Source: Natronobeatus ordinarius (lineage in GTDB: Archaea > Halobacteriota > Halobacteria > Halobacteriales > Natrialbaceae). From it: 64,000 nucleotides of DNA. This document shows, piece by piece, positions 35,099-44,209 of this stretch (position 1 is the stretch's first letter; each line of letters starts with the position of its first letter). The stretch is from contig NZ_CP101456.1 in assembly GCF_024362485.1 (NCBI RefSeq), positions 1 through 64,000 on the forward strand, read 5' to 3'. A program made the translations under genes and the position numbers. The notes under the pieces were generated by a model. The model worked only from the letters and a program-made list of their open reading frames with translations. It was not told the DNA's origin and searched no databases.

Positions 35099-35656
35099 TC
35101 ATCCCGACGCGGGTTCCGCCTCGAGCAGGTCGGCGAACTCGAGGACGAACGCCTCGAGTTCGTCCCAGTCGGTGTACTCGTAGTCCTGCGAGGTGTCGGT
35201 GTCGCCGCGCTCCCTGCCGGCGATCCGTTTCATTACGAACCGCGTGAGCAGGCCGTACTCGCTGTACTTGAGCGCCCCGGCGACCGGCAACGTCAGGTCG
35301 GGCTCCCAGCCCATATCCTCGAGGAACGCCTCGAGTAACCCCTCGGCGTCCTCGCGCGTCCCGGGGTCGGCGCTCGCCGCCGAGAGGCTCACCGAGACGA
35401 ACGCGGAGGGGAGACGGTTCAGCGCCTCGCGGTGGGTCGAGACGAACGTCTCGACGGAGCGCTGGTGTCGACCCGCGTGAATCGACGCGCCGACGACGAC
35501 GCCGTCGTACCGGCCGGGATCGAGGTTCGCCGGCGGGTGGTTCGCGTTGACGACCGTCACGTCGACGCCCGCCTCGTCTAAGACGTCGCCGATCCGCTCG
35601 GCGATCGCCGCGGTCTGGCCCTCACTCGAGCCGTAGCTCACGAGCACGGTCGCCAT
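35099..35656 (-). CDS. HemG-like flavodoxin protein (protoporphyrinogen oxidase type), paralogue 1
   Basis: A 185-residue flavodoxin-fold protein: VLVSYGSSEGQTAAIAERIGD (FMN phosphate loop), YDGVVVGASIHAGRHQRSVETFV, and GALKYSEYGLLTRFVMKRIAG, the motif that distinguishes HemG (menaquinone-dependent protoporphyrinogen IX dehydrogenase) from electron-transfer flavodoxins. A second paralogue occurs at 48963. Its role in heme synthesis is inferred from family. Confidence 0.8.
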   Translation of the reverse strand: MATVLVSYGSSEGQTAAIAERIGDVLDEAGVDVTVVNANHPPANLDPGRYDGVVVGASIHAGRHQRSVETFVSTHREALNRLPSAFVSVSLSAASADPGTREDAEGLLEAFLEDMGWEPDLTLPVAGALKYSEYGLLTRFVMKRIAGRERGDTDTSQDYEYTDWDELEAFVLEFADLLEAEPASG

Positions 35657-35861
35657 CGGCGCTCACCTCGCGGCTGGAACGGCCGTCGGAATCGGTCGGA
35701 TCGGCTCACGATCACGGCCGGCGGTCCGATCGGGGAGTGCATGTCCCTCCCGTCGACGCACAACCATATCAAACGCGACCGCCCCCTGGTTCCGCTCGAG
35801 AAGCCGGCACGATTGGTCCCCGAACCGAACGTTTACGACGGTTGATGGAAACCGAGGGGAC

Positions 35862-36059
35862 ATGAGCGAGTGGCGTCCACGTCGACGTGCGCAGGCCGTG
35901 TTCGGCCTCGCGCTGGCCTCGCTCGCCGTCGTCGTCGGCATCCTCGCGGTCGTCGACCGAACCGGCGCGTTCGCGTTGCTCTACCTGATCGCCATCGCCG
36001 CGATCGCGGCCGGCGCCATACTGAGCCTGATCGGCCGTCGACGACCCGACGGAAAGTGA
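35862..36059 (+). CDS. Small two-helix membrane protein
   Basis: A 65-residue protein with a basic N-terminus (MSEWRPRRRAQAVFGL) and two membrane segments (residues 12-28 and 33-55). No family recognised. Confidence 0.65.
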   Translation: MSEWRPRRRAQAVFGLALASLAVVVGILAVVDRTGAFALLYLIAIAAIAAGAILSLIGRRRPDGK

Positions 36060-36147
36060 CCGAACCACGGTCGCTCGCGTCCGTCTCGAGGAGGCAAACG
36101 GGACGGACAACCGAACCCCTATCAACTCCGCAGCAGTAAGGAGTGCC

Positions 36148-37047
36148 ATGACCAAGCGGTACGTCTCACTCCCCGCGGAGGCCGAAACGGGGATGCGCGA
36201 GTTCATAGCGGAGGTCGATCGGCGGCTGTCCGGCGAGGAAGACACCTGTTCGGTCGTCGAGGACGTCCTGCTCGATCTCTCCGGCGATCGGGAGGCGTAC
36301 GAGCGCTGGCAGGCCGGCGAGCCGGTGTCGCCCGCAGAGCGCGTTCGACTGCAGAGTTACGATCCCTGTAACACGACCCTCGAGAGCGAGTACTACGCCG
36401 AGAAGGACGAGGAGGCGTTCAAACGGTCGAAACACCTCCAGTGGCTCTGGCGGCAGTTCGACAGCTTGCCGATCGCCGACAACGTCGAGTTCGCGCTTCG
36501 CTTTCGAGCGATGCTCGCCGAACATCTCTTCGCCGAGTGCGGTGAGAACTGTCGCTTTTTCAGGGGAATTACGTTCACCTACGGTCACAACATCTCCATC
36601 GGCGACAACGTCGTCGTGCACGACGACGTCCACCTAGACGACCGCGGAACGCTGACGATCGGCGACCGCGTCTCCATCTCCGACGGCGTCCACGTCTACA
36701 GCCACGACCACGACGTCGTCGACCAGACCGAGGTCAGAAACTACCACACGATCATCGAAGACGACGTCCGGCTCACCTACGACGCGGTCGTCCGCGCCGG
36801 CATGCGCGTCGGCGAGAACGCCATCGTCGGCGCCCGCGGAATCGTCCAGACCGACGTCCCCGCCCACCACATCGCCGTCGGCATGCCCGCGAAAAGCGTC
36901 CGGATCAAACCCGGCTGGGAGGACGTCGCAACCCCCATCGAGGAGGCTGGCGAAAACCGCCAGGAAGAACGACGCATCGAGTACGAGCTCCCGGCGGACC
37001 TCGAGGTGTTCGACGAGTTCGGACGCGACCGCCAGCCGCCGAACTGA
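36148..37047 (+). CDS. Left-handed beta-helix acyltransferase
   Basis: A 299-residue protein with an N-terminal helical region (1-120) and a hexapeptide-repeat beta-helix (about 133-250): GHNISIGDNVVVHDDVHLDDRG, ISDGVHVYSHDHDV (catalytic-type His), TYDAVVRAGMRVGENAIVGA and AVGMPAKSVRIKPG. The order is that of maltose/galactoside O-acetyltransferase-like enzymes. The acceptor is unknown. The AVGMPAK end is complete and a ~40-residue acidic tail follows. Confidence 0.88.
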   Translation: MTKRYVSLPAEAETGMREFIAEVDRRLSGEEDTCSVVEDVLLDLSGDREAYERWQAGEPVSPAERVRLQSYDPCNTTLESEYYAEKDEEAFKRSKHLQWLWRQFDSLPIADNVEFALRFRAMLAEHLFAECGENCRFFRGITFTYGHNISIGDNVVVHDDVHLDDRGTLTIGDRVSISDGVHVYSHDHDVVDQTEVRNYHTIIEDDVRLTYDAVVRAGMRVGENAIVGARGIVQTDVPAHHIAVGMPAKSVRIKPGWEDVATPIEEAGENRQEERRIEYELPADLEVFDEFGRDRQPPN

Positions 37048-37142
37048 TACGGACTATCGTGAGTCGTTCTCCCGCCGATGAGAGTCACCGTCGGCGACTG
37101 GCCACGGAATAGCCAAGTGCATAGAGAACGTATCGCACACCA

Positions 37143-37460
37143 ATGGAGCTCTGGGGCTGGCTCGTCGGCTACGTCATCCTGTTCGCCCTCTTTCACCTGG
37201 TGCTCTACTACGTGTACGTCCGCCGCGAGGGCGACGACGGCTCGCGCTCGCCGTCGCCGTCGCTCACCGACGGCAACGGAACGGGAGCCCAGTACGCCTC
37301 GAGCCCCGATCGGTTCGCCGGACCGACCGACGACGCGGACACCGACGCCGACATCGAGTTCGACGGGGAGACGATCCGCTGTCCACACTGTGGTCTCCAG
37401 AACGAAGCCGACCAGACGTTTACCTACTGCTGGAACTGTATCTCGACGCTCAGACAGTGA
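37143..37460 (+). CDS. Membrane-anchored zinc-ribbon protein (DUF7577-like)
   Basis: A 105-residue protein: one membrane helix (residues 4-25, WLVGYVILFALFHLVLYYVY), a low-complexity linker (35-70) and a C-terminal zinc ribbon RCPHCGLQNEADQTFTYCWNC (two Cys-x2-Cys pairs). The layout is typical of haloarchaeal DUF7577 proteins of unknown function. Confidence 0.75.
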   Translation: MELWGWLVGYVILFALFHLVLYYVYVRREGDDGSRSPSPSLTDGNGTGAQYASSPDRFAGPTDDADTDADIEFDGETIRCPHCGLQNEADQTFTYCWNCISTLRQ

Positions 37461-37490
37461 GCGGCCACGTCGCCCGTCGCGCTCGACGGC

Positions 37491-38216
37491 CTACCGCTCG
37501 AGCCCCGCCTCGATCGCGTCCAGGTGGTCGACGCCGACGACGGCGACGACGGAGCCACCCTCGCGAAGCGACTCGAGTCGGTCGACCATACACCGCTCGC
37601 GGAGTTCGTCGCGGTAGCTCATCGGCCCGCCGTCGGCGTTCGCCAGCAGCGACTGCACCGCAGTGACGTGGCCGTGTTCGTGCTCGGCCTGTCGCGCCGG
37701 TGAATCGGTCCGGTCGACGGCGTACTCGATCGGCTCGTCACACGTCACCGTCACCGACGTCGCGTTGGTGAGCGTCGCGGCCAGCCGACAGGTCACCGCC
37801 TGCCGGGTCGCGCCACCGACACTCGAGACGAGTCGCCGTGCGGTCGTCGGCGGAACGCGGTCGGCGACCAGCCGCACGACGAGTCGACGCAGGAACGACC
37901 AGTTCGGCGCGTCGATCCCGACGACGTCCGCGTCGGGGGCGGCGCGGATCGCCGCGCTCATCTCGCCGCCGAGGCGTGTCGTTCCATCCCGTGCATACGC
38001 ACGGTACAGCGACACGGCAGCCGGTGGCAACTCGAGCGCGAGGGCGTCCGGCCGAACCGACTCGAGGACGAGTTCGACGCGCGCGACGCTCGCGGGGTGG
38101 TCGTGGACCACGCCGACGAGCGTCACGTCGCCATCGTCGCCGGCGACTCGGCGGAGAAATCGATCGTTGACTCGTGGATCGTCTTCGGTCGGGACAACGG
38201 GCGGAGACACAGCCAT
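37491..38216 (-). CDS. TraB/GumN-like family protein
   Basis: A 241-residue protein with the N-terminal motif VTLVGVVHDHPASVARVELVLESVRPDALALELPP and C-terminal MVDRLESLREGGSVVAVVGVDHLDAIEAGL. The paired conserved His/Glu/Arg residues match TraB/GumN/TIKI proteins, thought to be metal-dependent proteases or related hydrolases. ATG 38216 (MAVSPPVVPTEDDPR) chosen over an upstream open frame to 38342. Confidence 0.7.
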   Translation of the reverse strand: MAVSPPVVPTEDDPRVNDRFLRRVAGDDGDVTLVGVVHDHPASVARVELVLESVRPDALALELPPAAVSLYRAYARDGTTRLGGEMSAAIRAAPDADVVGIDAPNWSFLRRLVVRLVADRVPPTTARRLVSSVGGATRQAVTCRLAATLTNATSVTVTCDEPIEYAVDRTDSPARQAEHEHGHVTAVQSLLANADGGPMSYRDELRERCMVDRLESLREGGSVVAVVGVDHLDAIEAGLER

Positions 38217-38656
38217 ATCGTCGACAGCTAGTCCGTGAGAGCCGTCATAACCCTTCTGTTGTCGACGTCCAACGAGTGGTTGCGTTCGAAAACAGCTGCT
38301 TTCGCCGGGCGACTGGGCACGGAACACCGCATTCTGCGCCATGGCACGGCTGTGCTACCTGCCAGGTGCGACCACGCCGTCAGACCTGCAGACCGGACCG
38401 GAACGCAGCGTCGTGGTGGCCACCGGCGATGGCACACGTAGCGGGTCACGGCGACGCCGTAGTGTCGCCACCGCCGGCGTTCGCCGACGCGAGAACCCGC
38501 GCCGGCCCCGAGAACGGGGACCTCCTGCGATAAACGGGACGTTTTCTCCTGCAACCGACGTAATAACTCCCTTACGAGGTGGGTTTCACCGACAACGACC
38601 GGTGAGAGGAGACAACGATTTCGTCGCTTTATTTTCGGGTCGTCCGTGTCTCGCAC
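38217..38656 (+). other. Intergenic stretch, no gene seen
   Basis: About 440 bases with several overlapping open frames on both strands, none with a protein-like composition. The AT-rich run TCGTCGCTTTATTTTCG (about 38622-38638) is a likely promoter for the PRC-barrel gene. Confidence 0.4.
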
Positions 38657-38902
38657 GTGGCCAGACGAACGCTCACGCCAGCGGACGAGGGAAAACGCGT
38701 ACTGAACGTCGACGGGACCGAAGTCGGTCGAATCGTCTCCGTCGAGGACGGTCGCGGGTACGTCGTTCCGGACCCCAGCATGACCGACACGATCAAGGCC
38801 AAACTCGGCTGGGGTGACGTTACCGCCGAGGCACACCCCCTCGACGAAGGCAGCATCGAAGAGATTACCGACGACGCCGTCCACCTCCGTGGCGTCCTCT
38901 GA
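38657..38902 (+). CDS. PRC-barrel domain protein
   Basis: An 81-residue single-domain protein: GKRVLNVDGTEVGRIVSVEDGRGYVVPDP and a C-terminal ITDDAVHLRGVL, the PRC-barrel pattern shared with ribosome-maturation RimM and haloarchaeal orphan PRC proteins. The start is GTG 38657, placed 20 bases after a promoter-like AT stretch. Confidence 0.75.
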   Translation: MARRTLTPADEGKRVLNVDGTEVGRIVSVEDGRGYVVPDPSMTDTIKAKLGWGDVTAEAHPLDEGSIEEITDDAVHLRGVL

Positions 38903-39491
38903 CCAGTGTTCACCACCGGGTACAACCCGCACGCAGATACCCGCGACCTGCAGTCACGAGGATCCCTGTACGCGCTCACACGAGAGTTCGACACTCACCG
39001 AATCGAGCACGCCGCCAAAAGATGACGTCTGAACGATGTGTGAGCCGAGTGCGGTGGTGCCCTCGCGGTCTCGGCTCACGTGTCCGGTACCACTTGTCTG
39101 GTGTGTCAATGACCTGAGACAGCCCGACACCGGACGCCCCATCGGAGCAGGGCGCAGTCGCCCCTGTACGCCGTCCTTCGCCCATACCATCCTCCCCGAC
39201 CGTTCCTGGCCGTCGTCGCCGAGCGTGAAGAGGAAAACGCACCTATTGAGCGTTGTGGCCGACAGACCACCATAGCGCTTCTGGCCGACGACACCCACAG
39301 CGGCGACGCCGGCCATCTGACGGGCGAATTCGCCCCCGGCCGACCGCCGTCCCCCCTCGAGTACACCGCCGCAACCGCTCGAGTCGACTCGCCTTCAGAA
39401 CCGGGTTCGCCAGCGCGTCGTCCCGAGCACCTCGTCTTCCATCGCCGAACAGATCGCAGGAGATATACGACTGGCTGGTGGCTACTGTAGT
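38903..39491 (+). other. Intergenic stretch with a long hairpin
   Basis: No convincing gene in about 590 bases. A perfect 10-bp inverted repeat GTGAGCCGAG / CTCGGCTCAC lies at 39040-39049 and 39070-39079 (20-base loop). Overlapping frames on the minus strand are Arg-rich shadows. Confidence 0.4.
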
Positions 39492-39683
39492 ATGGGTTTT
39501 GGAAGCTATGACGAGTCGGAGCAACAGCAGCAGAATCGGGACACGGAAGCGGACGAAGATGCTGTCGTGAACCTCCACGAGAACGAGTACGACGGTTCGA
39601 TCTCCGTCGAAACTGGTGAATCAACCGACGCGCTCCTCGGACAACTCCAGGATATTAAAGCGAGCAAAGCAGACGACGAATAA
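39492..39683 (+). CDS. DUF5786 small acidic protein
   Basis: A 63-residue protein beginning MGFGSYDESEQQQQNRD and ending TDALLGQLQDIKASKADDE. The MGFGSYDESEQ opening and LL.QLQDIK end are diagnostic of the haloarchaeal DUF5786 family of unknown function. Confidence 0.88.
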   Translation: MGFGSYDESEQQQQNRDTEADEDAVVNLHENEYDGSISVETGESTDALLGQLQDIKASKADDE

Positions 39684-40011
39684 CGTCTACAGCGGCTGGT
39701 CTGGCGTCTGGGACGCTATCGTAGTGAGCAGGAACGTCCGCCCTCAGTGTCTACAGCTCGGACTTTGGCGTCCTGCAGTACGCTTCATTGAAAATACAGA
39801 ACATGAGTTGGATCATAGGACCTTGTTTGAACGCGTGATTTCACGGGCGTAAGTATTTTGACCGGCTAATCAAAGACGCCCTGAAAATCCATCAGCAGCG
39901 TCTTATTTTCTAAGAACGACTGGCTACCATGGTCCAGCCACGTACCGCAGAGGTCCCTAGCTAAAAGCAGATGACCGAACTATTTATATTACAGTGAATT
40001 GTTTTTGGATT
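39684..40011 (+). other. Intergenic stretch, GC drops sharply
   Basis: No gene seen. An imperfect direct repeat (GTCTACAGC...GGCGTC, about 39686 and 39749) occurs after the DUF5786 gene. From about 39780 the base composition becomes AT-rich and remains so to about 40560. Confidence 0.4.
39982..39989 (+). promoter_or_regulatory. TATA box of the AT-rich membrane-protein gene
   Basis: ATTTATAT, centred about 26 bases before ATG 40012, as expected for a leaderless haloarchaeal transcript. Confidence 0.5.
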
Positions 40012-40488
40012 ATGAGCGTTATGAAATTTAAAAGACCCATTAGCAGGCGACAATTCAATTATGTCTTATCAGTCATATTTCTTCTCTCCTCCTCATTTCT
40101 TATTATGATTCCAACTTCTCTTTCCTTAGAGCCAGTGCTAGATATTGCGTCTGTTATATCTTTCGTCATAATTCCTGTGCTTTTAGCCCTCTCAGTTATG
40201 GTTGGAGTCGTTTTACAGGGAGTGCGATTTGTATCAGATAATATTACATCAAGCACCGACAATCGCTTGTATAACGTGTCGTTCTCTCGTGTTCTCATAT
40301 CAATCGTGCTCGTTATACTTGCGGCCCCCATTCCTAAATTGGTTATTGTTTATATTTATCACCAGTACATTGGTGACGCTGGAGGAGTTTCGCCGCTAGC
40401 ATTCGTATGGGTTTTAACTGGTTTGCTTGCTAGCTTTATTCTTTTCCAAGGTATTCTCTGCCTCATTTTCTTACAAAAAAGCGTCTAA
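40012..40488 (+). CDS. AT-rich orphan membrane protein
   Basis: A 158-residue protein with four predicted membrane segments (about 18-36, 47-66, 93-112 and 133-153) and basic inter-helix loops (MSVMKFKRPISRRQF). Codon use is AT-rich and the protein is not acidic, very unlike its neighbours, which points to recent transfer. It lies 360 bases from tRNA-Gly and an att-like repeat. A GTG at 39994 is an alternative start, but the TATA box at 39982-39989 favours ATG 40012. Function unknown. Confidence 0.65.
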   Translation: MSVMKFKRPISRRQFNYVLSVIFLLSSSFLIMIPTSLSLEPVLDIASVISFVIIPVLLALSVMVGVVLQGVRFVSDNITSSTDNRLYNVSFSRVLISIVLVILAAPIPKLVIVYIYHQYIGDAGGVSPLAFVWVLTGLLASFILFQGILCLIFLQKSV

Positions 40489-40730
40489 ATTGCACAAGTT
40501 GACCTCGTTGCGTAACTAACTCACTCACTCATTTCGACACATCGTAATCTGCCGCCTCACGTCCCAAAAGAGAGGGGCGGACAGACTGCTAGCTCTAGTA
40601 AGCCTGAGACGTTTTATACTCGTTAGACGGCGGGACGATACCGTTCGAGTACCCGGGATGTGAGCTTTTTTTCGGCATGGTCGGGTTTCGTGGGGAAACC
40701 CGGAAAGCCGCGGAGAGAAGGGCTGAGGAG

Positions 40731-40868
40731 TGCGCCGACCGGGAATTGAATCCGATGGCGAGACGGTCGCTCGCTCCGCTCGCGCTGCGACTCGCGTGGT
40801 TCAATTCCCGTGACCGAAGTTGCGACTCACGAACTGTTCGTCGCAACATGCGCCGACCGGGAATTGAA
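40731..40868. repeat. Direct repeat of the tRNA-Gly 3' end (att-like)
   Basis: The 20 bases at the 3' end of tRNA-Gly (40849-40868) recur exactly at 40731-40750, 118 bases further out on the 3' side. An inverted copy of the T-arm (TTCAATTCCCG, about 40800-40810) lies between them. This is what integration or excision at a tRNA 3' end leaves behind. Confidence 0.6.
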
Positions 40869-40919
40869 CCCGGGCTATGAGCTTGGGAAGCTCATGTCCT
40901 CCCACTAGACCACCGGCGC
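40849..40919 (-). tRNA. tRNA-Gly(CCC)
   Basis: 71 bases including discriminator A. The acceptor stem GCGCCGG pairs with TCGGCGC (one G-T), the anticodon stem TGAGC/GCTCA encloses loop TTCCCAA giving anticodon CCC, and the T-arm contains GGTTCAATTCC. CCA is not encoded. Confidence 0.92.
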
Positions 40920-41210
40920 GCTGCCGTGTTCCATCGTTGCTCGTGATCGCACTTGAACGTAGCGCTTCGACGAATCGTCGGCCGGCCAGACGGCAGTTGT
41001 AGCCGTCGACGTCACGAACGAGAGCAGTTAGGGAGCAACCGAGCGCAGCCGTCGAGCCCGCGACACGACGTCGCTCGAGCTGGTCGATGCGTGGCGATTC
41101 AGAGGGAAACTCACCCGACTCCCGGCCGAGAGCGGTTCAGAACCCGACGATCGTCCACCTTTTCACCGAGAGGGGAGCCTATTTGCGTTCTCCGACCCTA
41201 CTGTCGTCCG

Positions 41211-42005
41211 ATGATAGACCTTCGATTCTCGGAGGCAGAACTAGAGCGCCACCGCGAACACCTCACCTCGTTCATCCGCGACCAGGTCGACGCCGCCGGC
41301 GCCGACGGGGCCGTCCTCGGGCTCTCCGGTGGGATCGACAGCACGCTCACTGCCTATCTCGCCGTCGAGGCCCTCGGCGAAGAGCGCGTCCACGGACTCG
41401 TCCTCCCCGCCAAAGTCAGCGACGACGACCAGATGAGCGACGCCGAACGCGTCGCCGAGCTGCTCGAGATGTCCTCCGACGTCCTCGAGATCGAACCCGT
41501 CGTCGACGGCTTGCTCGAGGCCTACCCCGAAGCGGAGGGCGACCACCTCGCCGTCGGGAACGCCCGGGCGCGCGTTCGCGCCGTGGTGAATTACCTCGTG
41601 GCGAACCACGAGAACCGACTCGTCCTCGGCACCGGCAACCGCAGCGAGGCCGCCGTCGGCTACTTCACCAAGTACGGCGACGGCGCGGTCGACTGCCACC
41701 CCATTGGGAACCTCTACAAGGCACAGGTCCGCCAGCTCGCCCGCCACGTCGGTGTTCCCGAGGAGCTCGTCACCCAGACCCCGACGGCCGAGCTGTGGGC
41801 CGACCAGACCGACGAGGACGAACTCGGGATGGACTACGACACCCTCGACTCGATCCTCGCGGTTCACGTCGACGGCCCGCTCTCGGTCGCTGCCACCTGC
41901 CGACACCTCGAGGTCGACGAGGAGACGGTCGCCCGCGTTCGCAGCCTGTACGAGGCGAGCGAGCACAAGCGAGCGGTTCCACCGGCGCCCGACCCGCTGG
42001 CGTGA
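41211..42005 (+). CDS. nadE: NAD synthetase (ammonia-dependent)
   Basis: A 264-residue N-type ATP pyrophosphatase converting deamido-NAD to NAD with ATP and ammonia. The PP-loop SGGIDST is at residues 39-45, with the family motifs VGNARARVRAVVNYLVANHEN, GTGNRSEAAVGYFTKYGDGAVD and TPTAELWADQTDEDELGMDY. Length is that of archaeal single-domain NadE. Start at ATG 41211; the longer frame from 40953 runs through the tRNA flank and is not coding. Confidence 0.95.
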   Translation: MIDLRFSEAELERHREHLTSFIRDQVDAAGADGAVLGLSGGIDSTLTAYLAVEALGEERVHGLVLPAKVSDDDQMSDAERVAELLEMSSDVLEIEPVVDGLLEAYPEAEGDHLAVGNARARVRAVVNYLVANHENRLVLGTGNRSEAAVGYFTKYGDGAVDCHPIGNLYKAQVRQLARHVGVPEELVTQTPTAELWADQTDEDELGMDYDTLDSILAVHVDGPLSVAATCRHLEVDEETVARVRSLYEASEHKRAVPPAPDPLA

Positions 42006-42035
42006 GACGCCACGCACCGACGTCGTTCGCGACGG

Positions 42036-42575
42036 CTACGCCTGCTGCGCTCGCCACTCGTCCTCGAGCAGGCCGTACCAGACCACGTCCTGGTACGCGC
42101 CGTCGATGAACGCCGCCTCTCGGTGGACGCCTTCCCGGGTGAAGCCGACCGCCTCGAGCAACCCCTGTGAGGCCTGGTTGAACTCGAAGACGCGGGCCTC
42201 GATCCGGTGGAGCCCCAACTGGTCGAAGCCGTAGGCGACGATTCGCTCTGCGGCCTCGCTGCCGTAGCCCTGCCGATGGTGATCGGGATCGAGCCAGTAG
42301 CCCAGCTCTGCCCGCCCGGCCTCCCAGTCGAACGACTCGAGGGCGATCGTCCCCACCGGCGTCGAGTCGGCGACGATCAGGAGAGTCACCGACTCGTCGC
42401 TACAGACCACGTCCTCGAAGAAGTCCCGCTCCTGTGCGCGGTTGAGCGGTCGCGAGCCGCCGATCGGCCGCCAGATTCGAGGATCGTTGATCGCCCGTTG
42501 CAAGAACTCGAGATCGTCCTCCTCGATCGGTCGCAGGTCCACGCGATCGCCGGGGAGAAATGCGATGGCTGGCAC
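42036..42575 (-). CDS. GNAT N-acetyltransferase (RimJ/RimL-like)
   Basis: A 179-residue protein: VDLRPIEEDDLEFLQRAIND, RAELGYWLDPDHHRQGYGSEAAERIVAYGF (acetyl-CoA loop QGYGSEA) and RIEARVFEFNQASQGLLEAVGFTREGVHREA. It belongs to the RimJ/RimL branch that acetylates protein N-termini or small amines. The start is probably GTG 42575 (VPAIAFLPGDRVDLRP); the frame extends to 42707 without similarity. Confidence 0.88.
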   Translation of the reverse strand: MPAIAFLPGDRVDLRPIEEDDLEFLQRAINDPRIWRPIGGSRPLNRAQERDFFEDVVCSDESVTLLIVADSTPVGTIALESFDWEAGRAELGYWLDPDHHRQGYGSEAAERIVAYGFDQLGLHRIEARVFEFNQASQGLLEAVGFTREGVHREAAFIDGAYQDVVWYGLLEDEWRAQQA

Positions 42576-42639
42576 GATCGCTCGTTTCGGTCGGTTTACT
42601 AAAACGTTGTCCGAGGCATGGTACCAGAGTCCAGCCAAC

Positions 42640-43338
42640 TCACTCGAGGACGGCGTCGAGATCGTCGGCGTGGGCGGCCACGAGGTCGCCGAACGCCCGC
42701 GCCTCACGGCGTTCCTGGATCGTCCGTTCGCCGTCGTCTCGGATGCGCCGCTTCAGCACGGTGAGTGCGTCCGCCGCGTTCTCAGCGATCGCCGCTGCGA
42801 CCGACTGCGGCTCGTCCTCGATCCGAGAGACCAGTCCCATTCGGAGCGCCTCCTCGGCACCGACGACCCGCCCCGAGAGCGCGAACTCGAGGGCGTCGCC
42901 CTCACCGAGCACCCGCGGCAGCCGAGCCGTGCCGCCCCAGGCCCCGAAGAGGCCGAAGGTGACCCCCGGCTCGCCGAAGGTCGCCGCCGGCGTCGCCACG
43001 CGAACGTCACAGGCGAGCGCCAGCTCGAGGCCGCCACCGCGAGCCGCGCCGTCGATCACCGCGACGACGACCGACGGCGATTCCTCGATCGCTCGCGCGA
43101 CCTGCTGCCCTCGCCGAGCGAACGCTTCAGCCTCGTCGCGGTCGAGGTCGGCGACCACGTCGAGGTCCGCCCCCGCACAAAAGGCCGGCCCGGCCCCCTC
43201 GAGGGTGACCACCGGCTCGGTGGCCGATTCGACGGCTTCCTCGAGTGCGTCTAGCCCCTCCCAGGTGAGTGCGTTTCTGGCGTCCGGCCGGTCGATCGTG
43301 ATCCGTCGGATTCGCCCGTCGGCGTCGGTCTGAATCAT
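42640..43338 (-). CDS. Enoyl-CoA hydratase/isomerase family protein
   Basis: A 232-residue crotonase: RITIDRPDARNALTWEGLDAL, GAGPAFCAGADLDVVADLD (first oxyanion strand), GAARGGGLELALACDVRVA (second oxyanion motif), FGEPGVTFGLFGAWGGTARLPR. The catalytic acids of true hydratases are not both evident, so hydratase, isomerase or thioesterase activity is open. ATG 43338 (MIQTDADGRIRR) chosen. Confidence 0.85.
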   Translation of the reverse strand: MIQTDADGRIRRITIDRPDARNALTWEGLDALEEAVESATEPVVTLEGAGPAFCAGADLDVVADLDRDEAEAFARRGQQVARAIEESPSVVVAVIDGAARGGGLELALACDVRVATPAATFGEPGVTFGLFGAWGGTARLPRVLGEGDALEFALSGRVVGAEEALRMGLVSRIEDEPQSVAAAIAENAADALTVLKRRIRDDGERTIQERREARAFGDLVAAHADDLDAVLE

Positions 43339-43400
43339 GCAGGCAGGTCGGCGGGCGGTTTCCAAAGGTCTTTGGCTCCTCCGCCGTAACCCCCTCCGTG

Positions 43401-44066
43401 ATGGAACAGGCCGCCAGTTGCCGGCGCGCCGCCCGTGACGCCGTCTCGGATGTCGAGCCCCCTCGCCTCCACGACGTCATCACCGGCACGCTCGACGGTG
43501 CCTCGATGACTCCCGGCGTACTCACGCTCCAGAGCGCTGCGGCGATCGATCCCGGCGTCGACCGCTCGGGAATCGCCCACCACGCGGCGGGCGTCCAGCT
43601 CATCTACGAGGGGTTACGACTGACGAGAACGCTGGCTCACGACGAGCCCTGGACCCACGGCGACGCGAACGGCGACGGCGATCTCGAGATTCTCGCCGCC
43701 GACATCCTCGTCGCCCGTGGCTTCTACTTACTCGCTCGTACCGACGCCGCCGGTAAAGCCGTCCGCACCGTTCAGGCGTTCGGCCGCGATCAGACGCGAC
43801 GCGACCAGCCGGGTGCCGACGTCGATCGACTGGATTCGAACCTCGAGCGAGACGTCTTAGAGCTCGCGGTGCTGACCGGAGCGGCCGCGGTGGGTTCGAC
43901 GCCGACGCCGGAACTCGTCGCCGTCGCAAACGACGTCGGTGAGGCCGTGGGGACGGGCTTCCCACCTGCGGAGGAGTGTCTGTCGACGGTCGACTCGCCG
44001 GAGACGGACGCGACGCCCGGCGACGGCGTGGCGACGGACCGGGCGACGTCGGTGACCGATCCGTGA
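43401..44066 (+). CDS. DUF7114-like protein (degenerate polyprenyl-synthase-like)
   Basis: A 221-residue helical protein conserved in haloarchaea: MEQAASCRRAARDAVSDVEP, SMTPGVLTLQSAA, GVQLIYEGLRLTRTLAHDEPW, DILVARGFYLLARTDAAGKAV. The layout recalls polyprenyl diphosphate synthases, but the Asp-rich DDxxD motifs are absent. Function unknown. ATG 43401 is preferred over GTG 43398. It ends 72 bases before tRNA-Thr. Confidence 0.75.
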   Translation: MEQAASCRRAARDAVSDVEPPRLHDVITGTLDGASMTPGVLTLQSAAAIDPGVDRSGIAHHAAGVQLIYEGLRLTRTLAHDEPWTHGDANGDGDLEILAADILVARGFYLLARTDAAGKAVRTVQAFGRDQTRRDQPGADVDRLDSNLERDVLELAVLTGAAAVGSTPTPELVAVANDVGEAVGTGFPPAEECLSTVDSPETDATPGDGVATDRATSVTDP

Positions 44067-44137
44067 GTGCGAGGCCCACCCACCCCCGGGGCGAATCGAA
44101 ACCCATAAAGACGACTCCGGGTAATCAACGAATGCGC

Positions 44138-44209
44138 GCCTGGGTAGCTTAGCGGTAAAGCGCGTCCTTGGTAAGGACGAGAGCCCGGGTTCAAATCCCG
44201 GCCTAGGCT
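44138..44209 (+). tRNA. tRNA-Thr(GGT)
   Basis: 72 bases. Acceptor stem GCCTGGG/CCTAGGC (one G-T), anticodon stem CGTCC/GGACG with loop TTGGTAA giving anticodon GGT, T-arm GGGTTCAAATCCC. No intron and no encoded CCA. Confidence 0.93.

Noticed and set aside
40595-40880. Short frames on both strands over the tRNA-Gly flank
   Set aside because: They run through the att-like repeat and the tRNA itself.
40953-41210. N-terminal extension of NadE
   Set aside because: Non-coding composition; ATG 41211 gives the standard length of archaeal NAD synthetase.
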